Below are positions 16,261-25,823 of a stretch of DNA of 41,408 nt, in pieces; the first letter of the stretch is position 1; each line of letters starts with the position of its first letter. Made by a program: the position numbers and the translations under genes. The notes below the pieces were generated by a model. It saw nothing but the letters and a program-made list of their open reading frames with translations, did not search any database and had not been told where the DNA came from. Origin of the DNA: an uncultured Prevotella sp. (GTDB lineage Bacteria; Bacteroidota; Bacteroidia; Bacteroidales; Bacteroidaceae); contig CABSIA010000007.1 in the NCBI GenBank assembly GCA_902477645.1, positions 1-41,408 on the forward strand, given 5' to 3'.

Positions 16261-16334
16261 TGTAGGGCCGCTATGTATAGCGGCCGCAAGGAGTTAGTTA
16301 TTAAACAACGGCCGCTATACATAGCGGCCCTACA
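16261..16334. repeat. Paired REP-like palindrome, copy 2
   Basis: Arms 16261-16289 and 16309-16334 match the arms of copy 1 (6274-6361) base for base over 26 nt, with a shorter, different spacer (19 nt). It starts 5 nt after the preceding stop codon. Frames reading through it into the metal permease are artefacts. Confidence 0.88.
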
Positions 16335-16353
16335 GTCTTATAATATAAAGAAA

Positions 16354-17181
16354 ATGTTAGAATTACTTCAATATCCGTTTTTTCAGAATGCGCTGGCAGG
16401 CAGTCTGCTTGCAAGCATATTGTGTGCCATTGTCGGCACATACATTGTCTCGCGCCGCCTGGTCTTTATCAGTGGCGGAATAACCCATGCCTCGTTTGGC
16501 GGCATAGGCATTGGCGTATACCTCGGACTAAACCCTATAGTCTCTGCAATGGTGTTTGCCATAGCGAGTGCCATGGGGGTGGAGTGGATGTCGCGCAAAG
16601 GCGATGTTAGGGAAGATTCTGCAATTGCCGTTTTCTGGACTTTCGGCATGAGCGTCGGAATTATCTGCTGTTTCCTCTCGCCTGGTTTCATGCCCGACTT
16701 GTCGTCGTATCTTTTCGGAAACATTCTCACTATCGATACTCCCGACCTCTGGCTGCTTGGCGCAGTCTGCCTTTTGGCAGCCGTTGTTTTTGTGTTGTTT
16801 TGGCGTCAGATATTAAGCGTTGCCTTTGACCCGGTTTTTGCCCGCTCGCAGGGGCAGCCCGTCATGTTTGTTGAATATGGCATGATGGCTCTTGTCGCCA
16901 TGACAATAGTGTCGACATTGCGGATGGTAGGAATCGTTCTTGCCATAAGCCTGCTGACCATCCCGCAGATGACAGCCAATATCTTTACGGGCAATTTCAA
17001 GCGCATAGTCTTTGGCAGTATGGCGATAGGGTGGGCAGATTGTCTGCTCGGCCTTGCCATATCCTATTGGGGCAATGTGCCGTCGGGGGCGTCGATAATA
17101 TTTGTCAGCATAGTGATTTACGCTTTGGCAAAGGCAATAAAATATGTATCTGAACGTTTTAATAAGGTTATTAGGTTTTAA
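16354..17181 (+). CDS. Metal ABC transporter permease (ZnuB/MntB family, ABC-3)
   Basis: The 275-residue membrane protein has about eight spans and the family block SRRLVFISGGITHASFGGIG near residue 30, with RMVGIVLAISLLTIPQMTAN near the coupling region. These permeases import zinc or manganese (sometimes iron) with an ATPase and a binding lipoprotein, neither of which is in this window. I start it at 16354 (MLELLQYPFFQ); the upstream in-frame ATG at 16249 would lie within the preceding gene and translate the repeat. Metal specificity is not readable here. Confidence 0.9.
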   Translation: MLELLQYPFFQNALAGSLLASILCAIVGTYIVSRRLVFISGGITHASFGGIGIGVYLGLNPIVSAMVFAIASAMGVEWMSRKGDVREDSAIAVFWTFGMSVGIICCFLSPGFMPDLSSYLFGNILTIDTPDLWLLGAVCLLAAVVFVLFWRQILSVAFDPVFARSQGQPVMFVEYGMMALVAMTIVSTLRMVGIVLAISLLTIPQMTANIFTGNFKRIVFGSMAIGWADCLLGLAISYWGNVPSGASIIFVSIVIYALAKAIKYVSERFNKVIRF

Positions 17182-17236
17182 GGTTATAAGGTTGTGAGGT
17201 GAAAAATGTAATCTCACCTAAAAACCTCAAGACCTT
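17180..17236. terminator. Imperfect hairpin between metal permease and porW
   Basis: Arms 17180-17202 and 17214-17236 pair at about 18 of 23 positions (AAGGT...AGGTGA with TCACCT...ACCTT). Similar AACCTCATAA strings occur at 9135-9158. It could terminate the permease transcript; no T run follows, so this is tentative. Confidence 0.4.
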
Positions 17237-17259
17237 ACGGCCTGAAAACCTCATTACGC

Positions 17260-20200
17260 ATGCGAAACTTAAAAATATTATACCTGACGCTGGCTGCTGT
17301 TGTCGTAGCAACAATGCTTGCCGCATGCTCGACCGAGAAAAACACCTCGCGGTCGAGATGGTGGCATTCGTTCAACGCAAGGTATAATACATATTACAAT
17401 GGCGCTCAGGCATATATCGAGGGCTCGCTTGAAAAAGAAAACGGAAATCAGGATAACTTCACCGAGATGATTCCCATGTACACCGTAGGAAACAAAAAAA
17501 GCCGCGAGATAGGTAAGGGCAACTTCGACAAGGCGATTGAGAAATGTGAGAAGGCGATAAAACTGCACAGCATAAAAAAACGTCCCGAGTGGAACAAGAG
17601 CCGCCGCAAGACCGAGAAAGACATTGAGTGGCTTTCACGGAAAGAATACAATCCGTTTCTCTGGAAGGCATGGATGCTGATGGGAAGGTCGCAGTTTCAT
17701 AAAGGCGCATTCGACGAGGCTGCCTCCACATTCGCATATATGAGCCGGCTGTATGCCACTCAGCCAGCCATCTACGGAAGGGCCAGGGCGTGGCTTGCAA
17801 AATGCTATATTGAGCAGGAGTGGCTTTACGATGCCGAGGACGTGATAAACAACATGAGGCGCGACTCCATTCACTGGCGCGCACAGAAGGAATGGGATTT
17901 TACGTTGGCGGACTATTATATACACACCGCAGAATACGACAAGGCAATTCCTTACGTGAAAAAATCTATCAGTCACGAGATGCGCAAGAAACAGAAGGCC
18001 CGTTTGTACTATCTGCTCGGACAGCTGTATGCCGAGACGGGAAATGTCGCCGGTGCTTACAAGGCTTACAGAAGCGTGGTGAAGAAAAATCCGCCTTATC
18101 AGCTCGAGTTCAATGCCCGCATAGCCATGACTGAGGTTATGGCAGGCTCACAGGCAAAAAAAATGATAGGCAAGCTGAGACGTATGGCTGCCTCCGACAA
18201 GAACAAAGATTATCTCGACCAGGTTTATTATGCCATCGGAAACATATATCTTGCTCAGAAAGATACGCTGAAAGCCATTGCCAGCTATGAGAAAGGCAAC
18301 GGGAAGGCAACAAGAAGCGGCATTGAGAAAGGCGTGCTGCTGCTGAAACTCGGAGATATTTATTGGAGCCGTGACAAATATGCTGATGCCCGCAGATGCT
18401 ATGGCGAGGCGATAGGCTTGCTCGATAAGGAGCGTGATGATTATGAACAGCTGTCGAACCGCTCAAAAGTGCTCGACGAACTTGTGCCTTATACCGATGC
18501 CATACAATTGCAAGACTCTCTGCAGGAACTTGCCAAGATGAGCGAGAAAGACCGTAATGCGGCCATTGACAGAGTAATAGCCGAACTTAAGCGAAAAGAA
18601 AAGGAGGAGAAACGGAAACAGGATGAGGCAAATGCGCAGAAGACAATGCAGCAGAACGGCGGCAATGCCAATGGCGCAAACAGAAATAATACTACAAATA
18701 CGCAGCAGAACAACCGCCAGAATGCTACATGGTATTTTTACAACCCAATGGCTGTTCAGCAGGGTAAGCAGGCTTTTGAGCGCCAATGGGGAAAACGTGA
18801 GAATGTCGACAACTGGCAGCGTGTCAACAAGACAGTTGTCGGGGGGCTGAATGCGGAATTAGAACTCACAGATGAGCAGCGTGACTCGATAGCCCATGTA
18901 GAGGCCGTACAGGACTCTCTTGAGCAGCTAAAGGACAGTGCGCAGAACGACCCGCACAAGCGTGAGTATTATCTTGCCCAGATACCATTCACCGAGGAAC
19001 AGGTGCAGGCGAGCAATGTTATCATCATGGACGGATTGTACAATGCCGGAGTGATATTTAAGGACAAACTCGATAACCTGCCGTTGTCTGAGAAACATCT
19101 TGTCAGGCTCGAGACTGCTTATGCCGGCTTTGAGCGAATGGACGATTTATATTACCACATGTTCCTTCTCTATTCACGGAAAGGACTGCACGATGTGGCA
19201 GCCGGATATGTGGAGAAGCTGAGGACTGAATATCCCGAAAGCCAGTGGACGACATTGCTTACCGACCCTTATTTCAAGGAAAACGCATTGCTCGGTACTC
19301 ATATTGAGGACTCGCTGTATGCTGCCACGTACGATGCTTTCAAGGCAGACCGGCTTGACGAGGCCATAGCCAATGCGCACATATCGGCAACCCGTTTCCC
19401 AATAGGCGACAATAGGGATAAGTTCCTGTTTATAGGAGGATTGGCGAAACTCAATGGCGGCGATGCCAAAGGGTGTTTGGAGGATATGAAGGCTGTTGTT
19501 GAGAAATATCCGCAAAGCCGGATAGCGGAGATGGCAGGCATGATAGTAAATGGCGTAAACGAGGGCCGGAAACTTCATGGCGGACGTTTCGACCTTGGCG
19601 ATGTCTGGACAAGGCGCTCGGCTGTTCTTGCCGACAGCGACTCCATAAATGCCAAGACTTTCGATGCGGAGCGCAATACCGACTTCGTATTCATGCTTGC
19701 GTTTGTCCCAGATTCTGTCGATGCCAATAAGATGCTGTATCAGCTCGCCAAGATGAACTTCACTTACTATGTGGCACGCAACTTTGACATATCGGTTGAG
19801 GATGCCGATGGATTGGGACGCATGGAGGTTCGTGGTTTCAGAAACTATGATGAGGTTTTGCAATACGCCCGTCATATTGCCACTCAGAAGCAACTCGCCG
19901 ATATTCTCACAAAGACAAGGCCTGTCATTATCAGCGAGATAAACCTGCCGCTGCTTGGCACAAACTATAGCTATTCCGACTATCAGGACTTCTATGATAC
20001 AAACTTTGCTCCACTTGAGATAAGCCGTCTGCCGTTGCTGACAGAGCCTGTCAGGGTTGAGCCTAAGGATGAGCCTGTAGAGCGCGGGACGGATGAAGAG
20101 GAGAATACTGGCACCGGGGCTGGTGACATAATTCCAATTGAAGGCGATAATGCCACGGATGGAAATGATGAAATGGAAATATTTGACGTTCCTGCTGATA

Positions 20201-20631
20201 ATCATGGACAGCAAAACCGGGCTGAAAATCAGGAAGAAGTAATCCCTGTAGATGCAGAGGAGACGCAGGACAATGGAGGTAATGAGGTTGACGGGCAGGA
20301 TTTGCTGCTGCCTGTTGAGACAGTAGAGGACAAGCTGCCTGTAGAGATACTCGGACAACAGGAAGAAGAGACACTGATACCTGTAGAGGAGGAAAAACAT
20401 GATGAGTCTGTAGGGCAGCAACATGTTACGGCCGATGAGCCTAAACAACAAGAGGACAAACCAAAGCAGGATGAGCCTCAAAAAACAGAGGAGCCAGTTG
20501 AGGAGAAATCTGCAGAGGATGAGATTTATTTCGATGACTCATCAGAACCTGTACAAAACAACAATAAAACAAACAAACAGCAACAGAGCTATGATCTGGA
20601 GGACGAATATTACGAACTCGATGGTTTTTAG
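17260..20631 (+). CDS. porW: Type IX secretion TPR lipoprotein PorW/SprE
   Basis: The 1123-residue protein has a lipoprotein signal (MLAAC, Cys23). An opening typical of PorW/SprE follows (TRSRWWHSFNARYNTYYNG type, about residues 30-48), then a long tract of tetratricopeptide-like helices to about residue 760. PorW/SprE is needed for type IX secretion and in Flavobacterium for gliding; it is thought to link the outer-membrane ring to the motor. Residues from about 925 to the end are a low-complexity acidic tail rich in Glu, Asp, Gln and Asn that is unlikely to fold. porX starts 12 nt downstream. A 435-residue frame on the other strand is a shadow. Confidence 0.88.
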   Translation: MRNLKILYLTLAAVVVATMLAACSTEKNTSRSRWWHSFNARYNTYYNGAQAYIEGSLEKENGNQDNFTEMIPMYTVGNKKSREIGKGNFDKAIEKCEKAIKLHSIKKRPEWNKSRRKTEKDIEWLSRKEYNPFLWKAWMLMGRSQFHKGAFDEAASTFAYMSRLYATQPAIYGRARAWLAKCYIEQEWLYDAEDVINNMRRDSIHWRAQKEWDFTLADYYIHTAEYDKAIPYVKKSISHEMRKKQKARLYYLLGQLYAETGNVAGAYKAYRSVVKKNPPYQLEFNARIAMTEVMAGSQAKKMIGKLRRMAASDKNKDYLDQVYYAIGNIYLAQKDTLKAIASYEKGNGKATRSGIEKGVLLLKLGDIYWSRDKYADARRCYGEAIGLLDKERDDYEQLSNRSKVLDELVPYTDAIQLQDSLQELAKMSEKDRNAAIDRVIAELKRKEKEEKRKQDEANAQKTMQQNGGNANGANRNNTTNTQQNNRQNATWYFYNPMAVQQGKQAFERQWGKRENVDNWQRVNKTVVGGLNAELELTDEQRDSIAHVEAVQDSLEQLKDSAQNDPHKREYYLAQIPFTEEQVQASNVIIMDGLYNAGVIFKDKLDNLPLSEKHLVRLETAYAGFERMDDLYYHMFLLYSRKGLHDVAAGYVEKLRTEYPESQWTTLLTDPYFKENALLGTHIEDSLYAATYDAFKADRLDEAIANAHISATRFPIGDNRDKFLFIGGLAKLNGGDAKGCLEDMKAVVEKYPQSRIAEMAGMIVNGVNEGRKLHGGRFDLGDVWTRRSAVLADSDSINAKTFDAERNTDFVFMLAFVPDSVDANKMLYQLAKMNFTYYVARNFDISVEDADGLGRMEVRGFRNYDEVLQYARHIATQKQLADILTKTRPVIISEINLPLLGTNYSYSDYQDFYDTNFAPLEISRLPLLTEPVRVEPKDEPVERGTDEEENTGTGAGDIIPIEGDNATDGNDEMEIFDVPADNHGQQNRAENQEEVIPVDAEETQDNGGNEVDGQDLLLPVETVEDKLPVEILGQQEEETLIPVEEEKHDESVGQQHVTADEPKQQEDKPKQDEPQKTEEPVEEKSAEDEIYFDDSSEPVQNNNKTNKQQQSYDLEDEYYELDGF

Positions 20632-20643
20632 AAATATACGACA

Positions 20644-22197
20644 ATGACAAACGGACTTATACTTTGGGTAGACGACGAGATTGAGCATCTCAGGGCACAT
20701 ATCATTTTTCTTGAGAAAAAAGGATATGAGGTCGTTACCGTCACCAACGGCCCAGATGCCATAGAACAGTGCAGGCAGAGAAGTTTCGACATAATAATGC
20801 TTGACGAGATGATGCCGGGACTGACTGGGCTTGAGACCCTGCAGCAGATAAAAATCATATCGCCCGAGACCCCTGTCGTTATGGTTACGAAGAGCGAGGA
20901 GGAGGACATTATGGATCAGGCAATAGGCTCTAAGATAGCCGACTATCTGATAAAGCCTGTTAACCCGAGTCAGATACTCCTTACGCTGAAAAAGAATATC
21001 CATAGGAAGGAGATTGTAACTGAGGTTACACAGTCGGGCTATCAGCAGAACTATATGGACATAGCGCAGCAGATAGACAGTTGCCAGACTTCTGACGACT
21101 GGATAGATGTCTATAAGCGACTTGTTCATTGGGAGCTTGAGCTTAGCTCTGCCGACAGCGGCATGACGGAGATGCTCAATATGCAGAAGGAGGAGGCAAA
21201 CATAGGATTTGCCAAATATATTAAAAACAACTATCTTGACTGGGTGGCTGTGCAGTCAAAAGAACATCCGATGCTCAGCACCGAGGTGTTTAAGAAAAAA
21301 GTGTTCCCAGCCATTGACAATGGCGACAAAGTATTTCTTGTGGTTATCGACAATTTCAGATACGACCAGTGGCGCATGCTTGCACCCGAGATTGGTGATA
21401 TGTTCGATATCGACGAGCAGTTGTACTACAGCATTCTGCCTACAGCCACACAATATGCGCGCAATGCCATATTCAGCGGATTGATGCCAAACAAAATTGC
21501 GGAGATGTTTCCCGACCTTTGGGTTGACGAGGACGAGGAAGAAGGAAAAAACCTCAATGAGGGGCCGTTGATAAAGACTCAGATAGAGCGATACAGGCGT
21601 CACGACACATTCAGCTATTTCAAGATAAACGACTCTGTTGGTGGCGATAAATATCTGCAACAGATGAAATCGCTCGCCAATAACAACCTGAATGTTTTGG
21701 TTGTAAATTTTGTTGATATGCTTTCGCACGCACGGACGGAATCGAAGATGGTCAGGGAACTTGCCAACAACGAGTCGGCATACCGCAGCATTACCCAGAG
21801 CTGGTTCCGCCACAGTGTTATGGCTGATATTATGCACCGTTTGGCTCAGACCGATTATAAAGTAATTCTGACAACAGACCATGGCAGCATAAGGGCATCG
21901 AAGCCTGTAAAGATTATTGGTGATAGAAATACCAATACCAATCTTCGGTATAAACTTGGCAAGAACCTTAACTACAACTCCAAGGACCTTTTCGTAATAA
22001 AGGAGCCTCTGAAGGCTCAATTGCCTGCGCCGAATATCAGTACTTCGTATGTGTTTGCCACGGGAGATTCTTTCTTCGCCTATCCCAACAATTACAACTA
22101 TTATGTGTCGTACTATAAAGATACATTCCAGCATGGCGGCATATCAATGGAAGAGATACTTGTGCCTCTCATTACATTGACACCAAAGAAAAGATAA
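20644..22197 (+). CDS. porX: PorX response regulator with PglZ domain (type IX secretion control)
   Basis: The 517-residue protein has an N-terminal receiver domain with acidic pair D10-D11, phospho-acceptor Asp54 ([10 protein letters not shown]), Thr82 and Lys104. A helical linker follows, then a C-terminal PglZ domain of the alkaline-phosphatase superfamily ([34 protein letters not shown]). In Porphyromonas PorX acts with the PorY sensor kinase to control type IX secretion genes, and its PglZ domain binds metal and nucleotides. All receiver residues needed for phosphorylation are present. It follows porW directly and precedes tsaE, so they probably share a transcript. porY is not in the window. 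Confidence 0.95.
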   Translation: MTNGLILWVDDEIEHLRAHIIFLEKKGYEVVTVTNGPDAIEQCRQRSFDIIMLDEMMPGLTGLETLQQIKIISPETPVVMVTKSEEEDIMDQAIGSKIADYLIKPVNPSQILLTLKKNIHRKEIVTEVTQSGYQQNYMDIAQQIDSCQTSDDWIDVYKRLVHWELELSSADSGMTEMLNMQKEEANIGFAKYIKNNYLDWVAVQSKEHPMLSTEVFKKKVFPAIDNGDKVFLVVIDNFRYDQWRMLAPEIGDMFDIDEQLYYSILPTATQYARNAIFSGLMPNKIAEMFPDLWVDEDEEEGKNLNEGPLIKTQIERYRRHDTFSYFKINDSVGGDKYLQQMKSLANNNLNVLVVNFVDMLSHARTESKMVRELANNESAYRSITQSWFRHSVMADIMHRLAQTDYKVILTTDHGSIRASKPVKIIGDRNTNTNLRYKLGKNLNYNSKDLFVIKEPLKAQLPAPNISTSYVFATGDSFFAYPNNYNYYVSYYKDTFQHGGISMEEILVPLITLTPKKR

Positions 22198-22214
22198 AAA
22201 TAAAATACAATAAA

Positions 22215-22631
22215 ATGGAGATTTTAATAGATTCATTAGACAACATAAGGAAGGCTGCCCACGAGTTTGTTGAGAACATGGGTGATGCCACCGTCTTTGC
22301 CTTCTATGGCCCTATGGGAGCAGGCAAGACAACTTTTATAAAGGCTATATGCGAGGAATTGGGAGTAGAGGATGTGATAACCTCACCAACCTTTGCCATA
22401 GTAAACGAATACCGCTCTGCCACAACCGACGAGCTTATATACCATTTCGACTTCTATCGCATAAAAAAACTTGATGAGGTCTACGATATGGGCTACGAGG
22501 ATTATTTCTATAGCGGTGCCTTGTGCTTCATAGAGTGGCCAGAGTTGATAGACGAACTGTTGCCTGCTGATGCCGTTAAGGTAACGATTGCGGAAACCGA
22601 CGGAGGCATGCGTAAGGTAGTGGTAGAATAA
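22215..22631 (+). CDS. tsaE: tRNA threonylcarbamoyladenosine biosynthesis ATPase TsaE
   Basis: The 138-residue ATPase shows the P-loop GPMGAGKTT (residues 32-40), the T-S-P-T-F switch block ([13 protein letters not shown]) and the IEWPE segment. With TsaB and TsaD it helps form the t6A base next to the anticodon of ANN-reading tRNAs. Length is normal. It is the last gene of the porW-porX run, 17 nt after porX. The base composition changes sharply just after its stop. Confidence 0.96.
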   Translation: MEILIDSLDNIRKAAHEFVENMGDATVFAFYGPMGAGKTTFIKAICEELGVEDVITSPTFAIVNEYRSATTDELIYHFDFYRIKKLDEVYDMGYEDYFYSGALCFIEWPELIDELLPADAVKVTIAETDGGMRKVVVE

Positions 22632-22687
22632 ATTTGTAGAGCAAGATGTCTATATGTGAACCCTTTCGGATATATGTGACTTTTCTT

Positions 22688-22727
22688 AACTATTATTAAT
22701 CGTACCGAAAAACGATTAATAATAGTT
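22688..22727. repeat. Perfect 16-bp hairpin after tsaE
   Basis: Arms 22688-22703 and 22712-22727 (AACTATTATTAATCGT and its complement) with an 8-nt loop. It lies 56 nt after the tsaE stop and can end the porW-porX-tsaE transcript, though it is AT-rich and no long T run follows. Confidence 0.6.
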
Positions 22728-22984
22728 TGCCTTTACGATTTAAAAGTATTTTCTCTAGTATATATAATATGTTGACTGAATAAACAGACTCTGCCTGCTA
22801 TGTTTTTTGGGGAAATATTAAAAGTGGGTGAAAATATGATTTTACATTTTTTCCTCTATTTGTAGTTTTTGCATATGATAATGTTGATCCTGTAACTACT
22901 CTGCTATGTCGTTTTCTTTTATTGTATAACGGTTACAAGGTTTCGCTTTGCTGAAGCAAAGCTTAGCAATGCCATAAAAAAAAC

Positions 22985-23085
22985 ACAGATTTCACAGATT
23001 TTTATCTGTACAGATATAGCGTTCTATGTAGTTGGTGCGTCTGCACCAAAAGAATATCTGTGTAATCTGTGGGCAATAAATCTTT
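22985..23085. repeat. CACAGATT-type inverted repeat in the long non-coding gap
   Basis: CACAGATTTCACAGAT on the left and ATCTGTGTAATCTGTG on the right pair at 15 of 16 positions around a TTGGTGC/GCACCAA hairpin. The whole 22632-23404 gap holds this repeat, the hairpin at 22688, a small GCTTTGC/GCAAAGC palindrome near 22947 and one promoter box. I see no gene in it. Confidence 0.6.
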
Positions 23086-23174
23086 GAGTAGTTACTTGAC
23101 CCAACGGAATTGTTAATAAGTGTTATTATAGTTATCATTTGTTTATGAAATAAAAATATTTGTGGAAAAAAAAC

Positions 23175-23182
23175 TATATTTG
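23175..23182 (+). promoter_or_regulatory. -7 box TATATTTG upstream of the C25 peptidase
   Basis: This perfect TAnnTTTG box is in a very AT-rich setting, about 220 nt before the chosen start. No TTTG lies at the right distance, so the match could be by chance. Confidence 0.3.
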
Positions 23183-23404
23183 CAATAAAAACTATGAAAT
23201 CAAAAATCTTTTATTTTGTATATATTGAATAGAAGCGGACGGTTTAGGTCCTGGAATGTGTTTATATGGTATAAATGCAGATAGAATATGGCTTGTACAA
23301 AAAATGATGGTTGATAAGTAAATAACTTGATTTTAAAGTTTATTATGAACTTTGATTTCTATAAAAATATGATTATAACACTTAAACCTATAAAAAATGT
23401 GAAT

Positions 23405-25816
23405 ATGAAATGGTTTCATTTTGACTATATAAATAAATACATGTTAATATCTTTTGTGTCGTTTTTTTTAAATATTGCAAAAGCTGATAGTATTGAATAT
23501 ATTAATACTATTACAGGCAATATTGAAAATGTGAGCAATGCAACGCCTACAAGAGATATTGAACAATGTACAGACGGTTTGATAGTTACTTATCGATTCA
23601 ATCATATCATAAAACAGAAAGATGATATTTTTTCAAATTGTTTTTTGTTGAAAATTGATGGTTTTTACTTACCTGATACTCCTCAATATCCAGCAATTCC
23701 ATTTAGAAATGAAAAATTTGTTCTTCCAATGGGAAAAGAAGGCTCAATCCAAATTATAGATAGTATGAGTATTGATTATCCTATCAATATGTCTTCAGCA
23801 AGAGCTTCCTTAGATGATACATCATATGCGTTTTTTAATAGTGAGAATACTCCCAGTATGCTTCAATTCGCAGGTTATTATCCAAATTCAATTGTTAACG
23901 AGGGGGAAAATTTGATATTTAATGGACAAACTATATTTAATTGTTATATTACACCGGTTAAATATGATTATAATACAAAGATTGCGAAAATATATAATTA
24001 TATAAGATTTAAAATTGTATATAAAACAGCGTCTCGTTCCTTATTACAAAATGATACCGTCAGATTTCTGTACAAGAGTTCAAATTCTTTTTTAAATAAT
24101 ATAACCGCAAATGGTACTAATGAAGTTGCTTATTCTTCTGATAATTCTATAATTCCTTGTGATTATTTGATAATATCAGTTCCTGACTATATGAATGCTG
24201 TAGAGAAATTTGCTGATTGGAAGAGATTGTCGGGTTACAACGTTCATGTTTTATATAATAGCATTTGGACAGAGAATACAATAAAAGCATGTATTGATAG
24301 TGTTTATGATAATAGCCCTAATTTAACATATGCATTATTGGTTGGAGACCATGATGTTATACCTGCCGTACGAAAAGAAGATTTGTATCATTTAACAGGT
24401 ACGACAGGTTCTGCATTCTATTATACTGATTATCCATATGGTTTAATTAATAATGATCATTATCAAGAAGTGTTAATAGGTAGATTGTCTGTTGCATCTA
24501 TAGAAAGTTCTATTGCGGTTGTTGAAAAAATCATAGATTATGAGAAAAATCCTCCAAAAGATAGTTCTTTTTATAAAGATGGACTAAACACTGCATATTT
24601 TGAAGATAAGGGAGGTTTAATAATTGATTATAAATCATGTCCTGACGGGTATGAGGATAGAAGATATGTGCAAACTTCTGAAGATATTGCATCTTATCTT
24701 ATAAATAATCATGATTATAATATTAAAAGGGTCTATACGACAGATACTAATGTAAATCCCTCTAACTGGAGCAGATACTATTCATTTGGTGATCCAATAC
24801 CTGATTATTTAACACGTGAAGCAGGTTTTAATTGGAATGGTACAGGTCAAGATGTCGTTAATCAAATTAATAATGGTGTATTCTTTGTAATCCATAGAGA
24901 CCATGGCACACACTTGACATGGGAAAAGTTATTGTTGAATCCCGTTCTTGTCAGCCAGCTTAATAACAAGGGGAAACTTCCTGTTGTTTTTAGTATAAAT
25001 TGTAAATCTGGTGATTTTACTTTTAGAGAATGTTTGGCGGAAATGTTACAGAGAAAAGCTGATGGTGGTAGTGTCGCAATAATAGCTGCTACTAATACAT
25101 CTTATAGTGGGTATAATGACATTTTATTATTAGGACTGATAAATGCAATTTGGCCAACTCCTGGGATAATAATCAATTTACCAAACATGAACGAAATAAC
25201 GTCACATTCTTTATACCCAGAGTATAGAATTGGTAATATTCTGAGGCAAGGATTGGCAATATTGGAAGAGTCAAACTATAATTTTCAAAATAATACAAAT
25301 ATAGAAAAGATTAATTATACTAAAGACATATATGAACTTTACGGTGACCCTAGTATGTATTTTTATGTTCATGAACCATTATCCTTTGAAGAGGTGGATG
25401 TTGTTAGAACTTCTGACTCTATTTTTGTTGACTTGAATCAAAATGTTGCATATATTACATTTCTTAATAAAAAGAATAATACGATTCAATTATATTATGG
25501 AAATAATGCTGCATGTAAAGTCATCTCAGATAGTGTCGATATATGTATATCAAAATACAATTACAGACCATATATAATTAATTCGACAGATTGTGATTTA
25601 TATATTCAGAATGAAAATATAATGGGTGCATCTGGCGCAAAGGCAAAGTCGTTTATAGGGAAAAATATTAGAATTGGAAGTAATGTTACAGATAAAAAGA
25701 AAGCAGGCCCTGTAGTTTTCAAAGGTGGAAAGATTGATATTAAAGGGGAAACAACTATAATTAGTGGTGGTACAACAATTGAAAAAAATACTATTTTTTC
25801 AATATCAAATAAATAA
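23405..25816 (+). CDS. Gingipain-like cysteine peptidase, family C25, secreted
   Basis: The 803-residue protein (start 23405) has a probable N-terminal signal (KYMLISFVSFFLNIAKA). A propeptide-like region, the C25 catalytic domain (about 255-665) and a C-terminal beta domain follow. The catalytic pair is His500 (VIHRDHGTH) and Cys533 (SINCKSGDF), 33 residues apart, as in gingipain R. Cleavage specificity is unknown. The last 50 residues (VVFKGGKIDIKGETTI) resemble short stacked-strand repeats found at ends of secreted Bacteroidetes proteins rather than the canonical type A sorting domain. An upstream ATG at 23327 is also in frame; I chose 23405 for the signal. The gene is far richer in A+T than its neighbours. 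Confidence 0.88.
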   Translation: MKWFHFDYINKYMLISFVSFFLNIAKADSIEYINTITGNIENVSNATPTRDIEQCTDGLIVTYRFNHIIKQKDDIFSNCFLLKIDGFYLPDTPQYPAIPFRNEKFVLPMGKEGSIQIIDSMSIDYPINMSSARASLDDTSYAFFNSENTPSMLQFAGYYPNSIVNEGENLIFNGQTIFNCYITPVKYDYNTKIAKIYNYIRFKIVYKTASRSLLQNDTVRFLYKSSNSFLNNITANGTNEVAYSSDNSIIPCDYLIISVPDYMNAVEKFADWKRLSGYNVHVLYNSIWTENTIKACIDSVYDNSPNLTYALLVGDHDVIPAVRKEDLYHLTGTTGSAFYYTDYPYGLINNDHYQEVLIGRLSVASIESSIAVVEKIIDYEKNPPKDSSFYKDGLNTAYFEDKGGLIIDYKSCPDGYEDRRYVQTSEDIASYLINNHDYNIKRVYTTDTNVNPSNWSRYYSFGDPIPDYLTREAGFNWNGTGQDVVNQINNGVFFVIHRDHGTHLTWEKLLLNPVLVSQLNNKGKLPVVFSINCKSGDFTFRECLAEMLQRKADGGSVAIIAATNTSYSGYNDILLLGLINAIWPTPGIIINLPNMNEITSHSLYPEYRIGNILRQGLAILEESNYNFQNNTNIEKINYTKDIYELYGDPSMYFYVHEPLSFEEVDVVRTSDSIFVDLNQNVAYITFLNKKNNTIQLYYGNNAACKVISDSVDICISKYNYRPYIINSTDCDLYIQNENIMGASGAKAKSFIGKNIRIGSNVTDKKKAGPVVFKGGKIDIKGETTIISGGTTIEKNTIFSISNK

Positions 25817-25823
25817 TTGCATT

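Noticed and set aside
16249..16353. N-terminal extension of the metal permease from the ATG at 16249
   Set aside because: It would translate the palindromic repeat and lacks family resemblance; MLELLQYPFF at 16354 is the natural start.
19174..20481. 435-residue frame opposite porW
   Set aside because: No recognisable domain, odd composition mirroring the porW tail, no promoter; a shadow of porW.
21256..22134. 292-residue frame opposite porX
   Set aside because: porX is a certain gene here and the opposite frame shows no family features.
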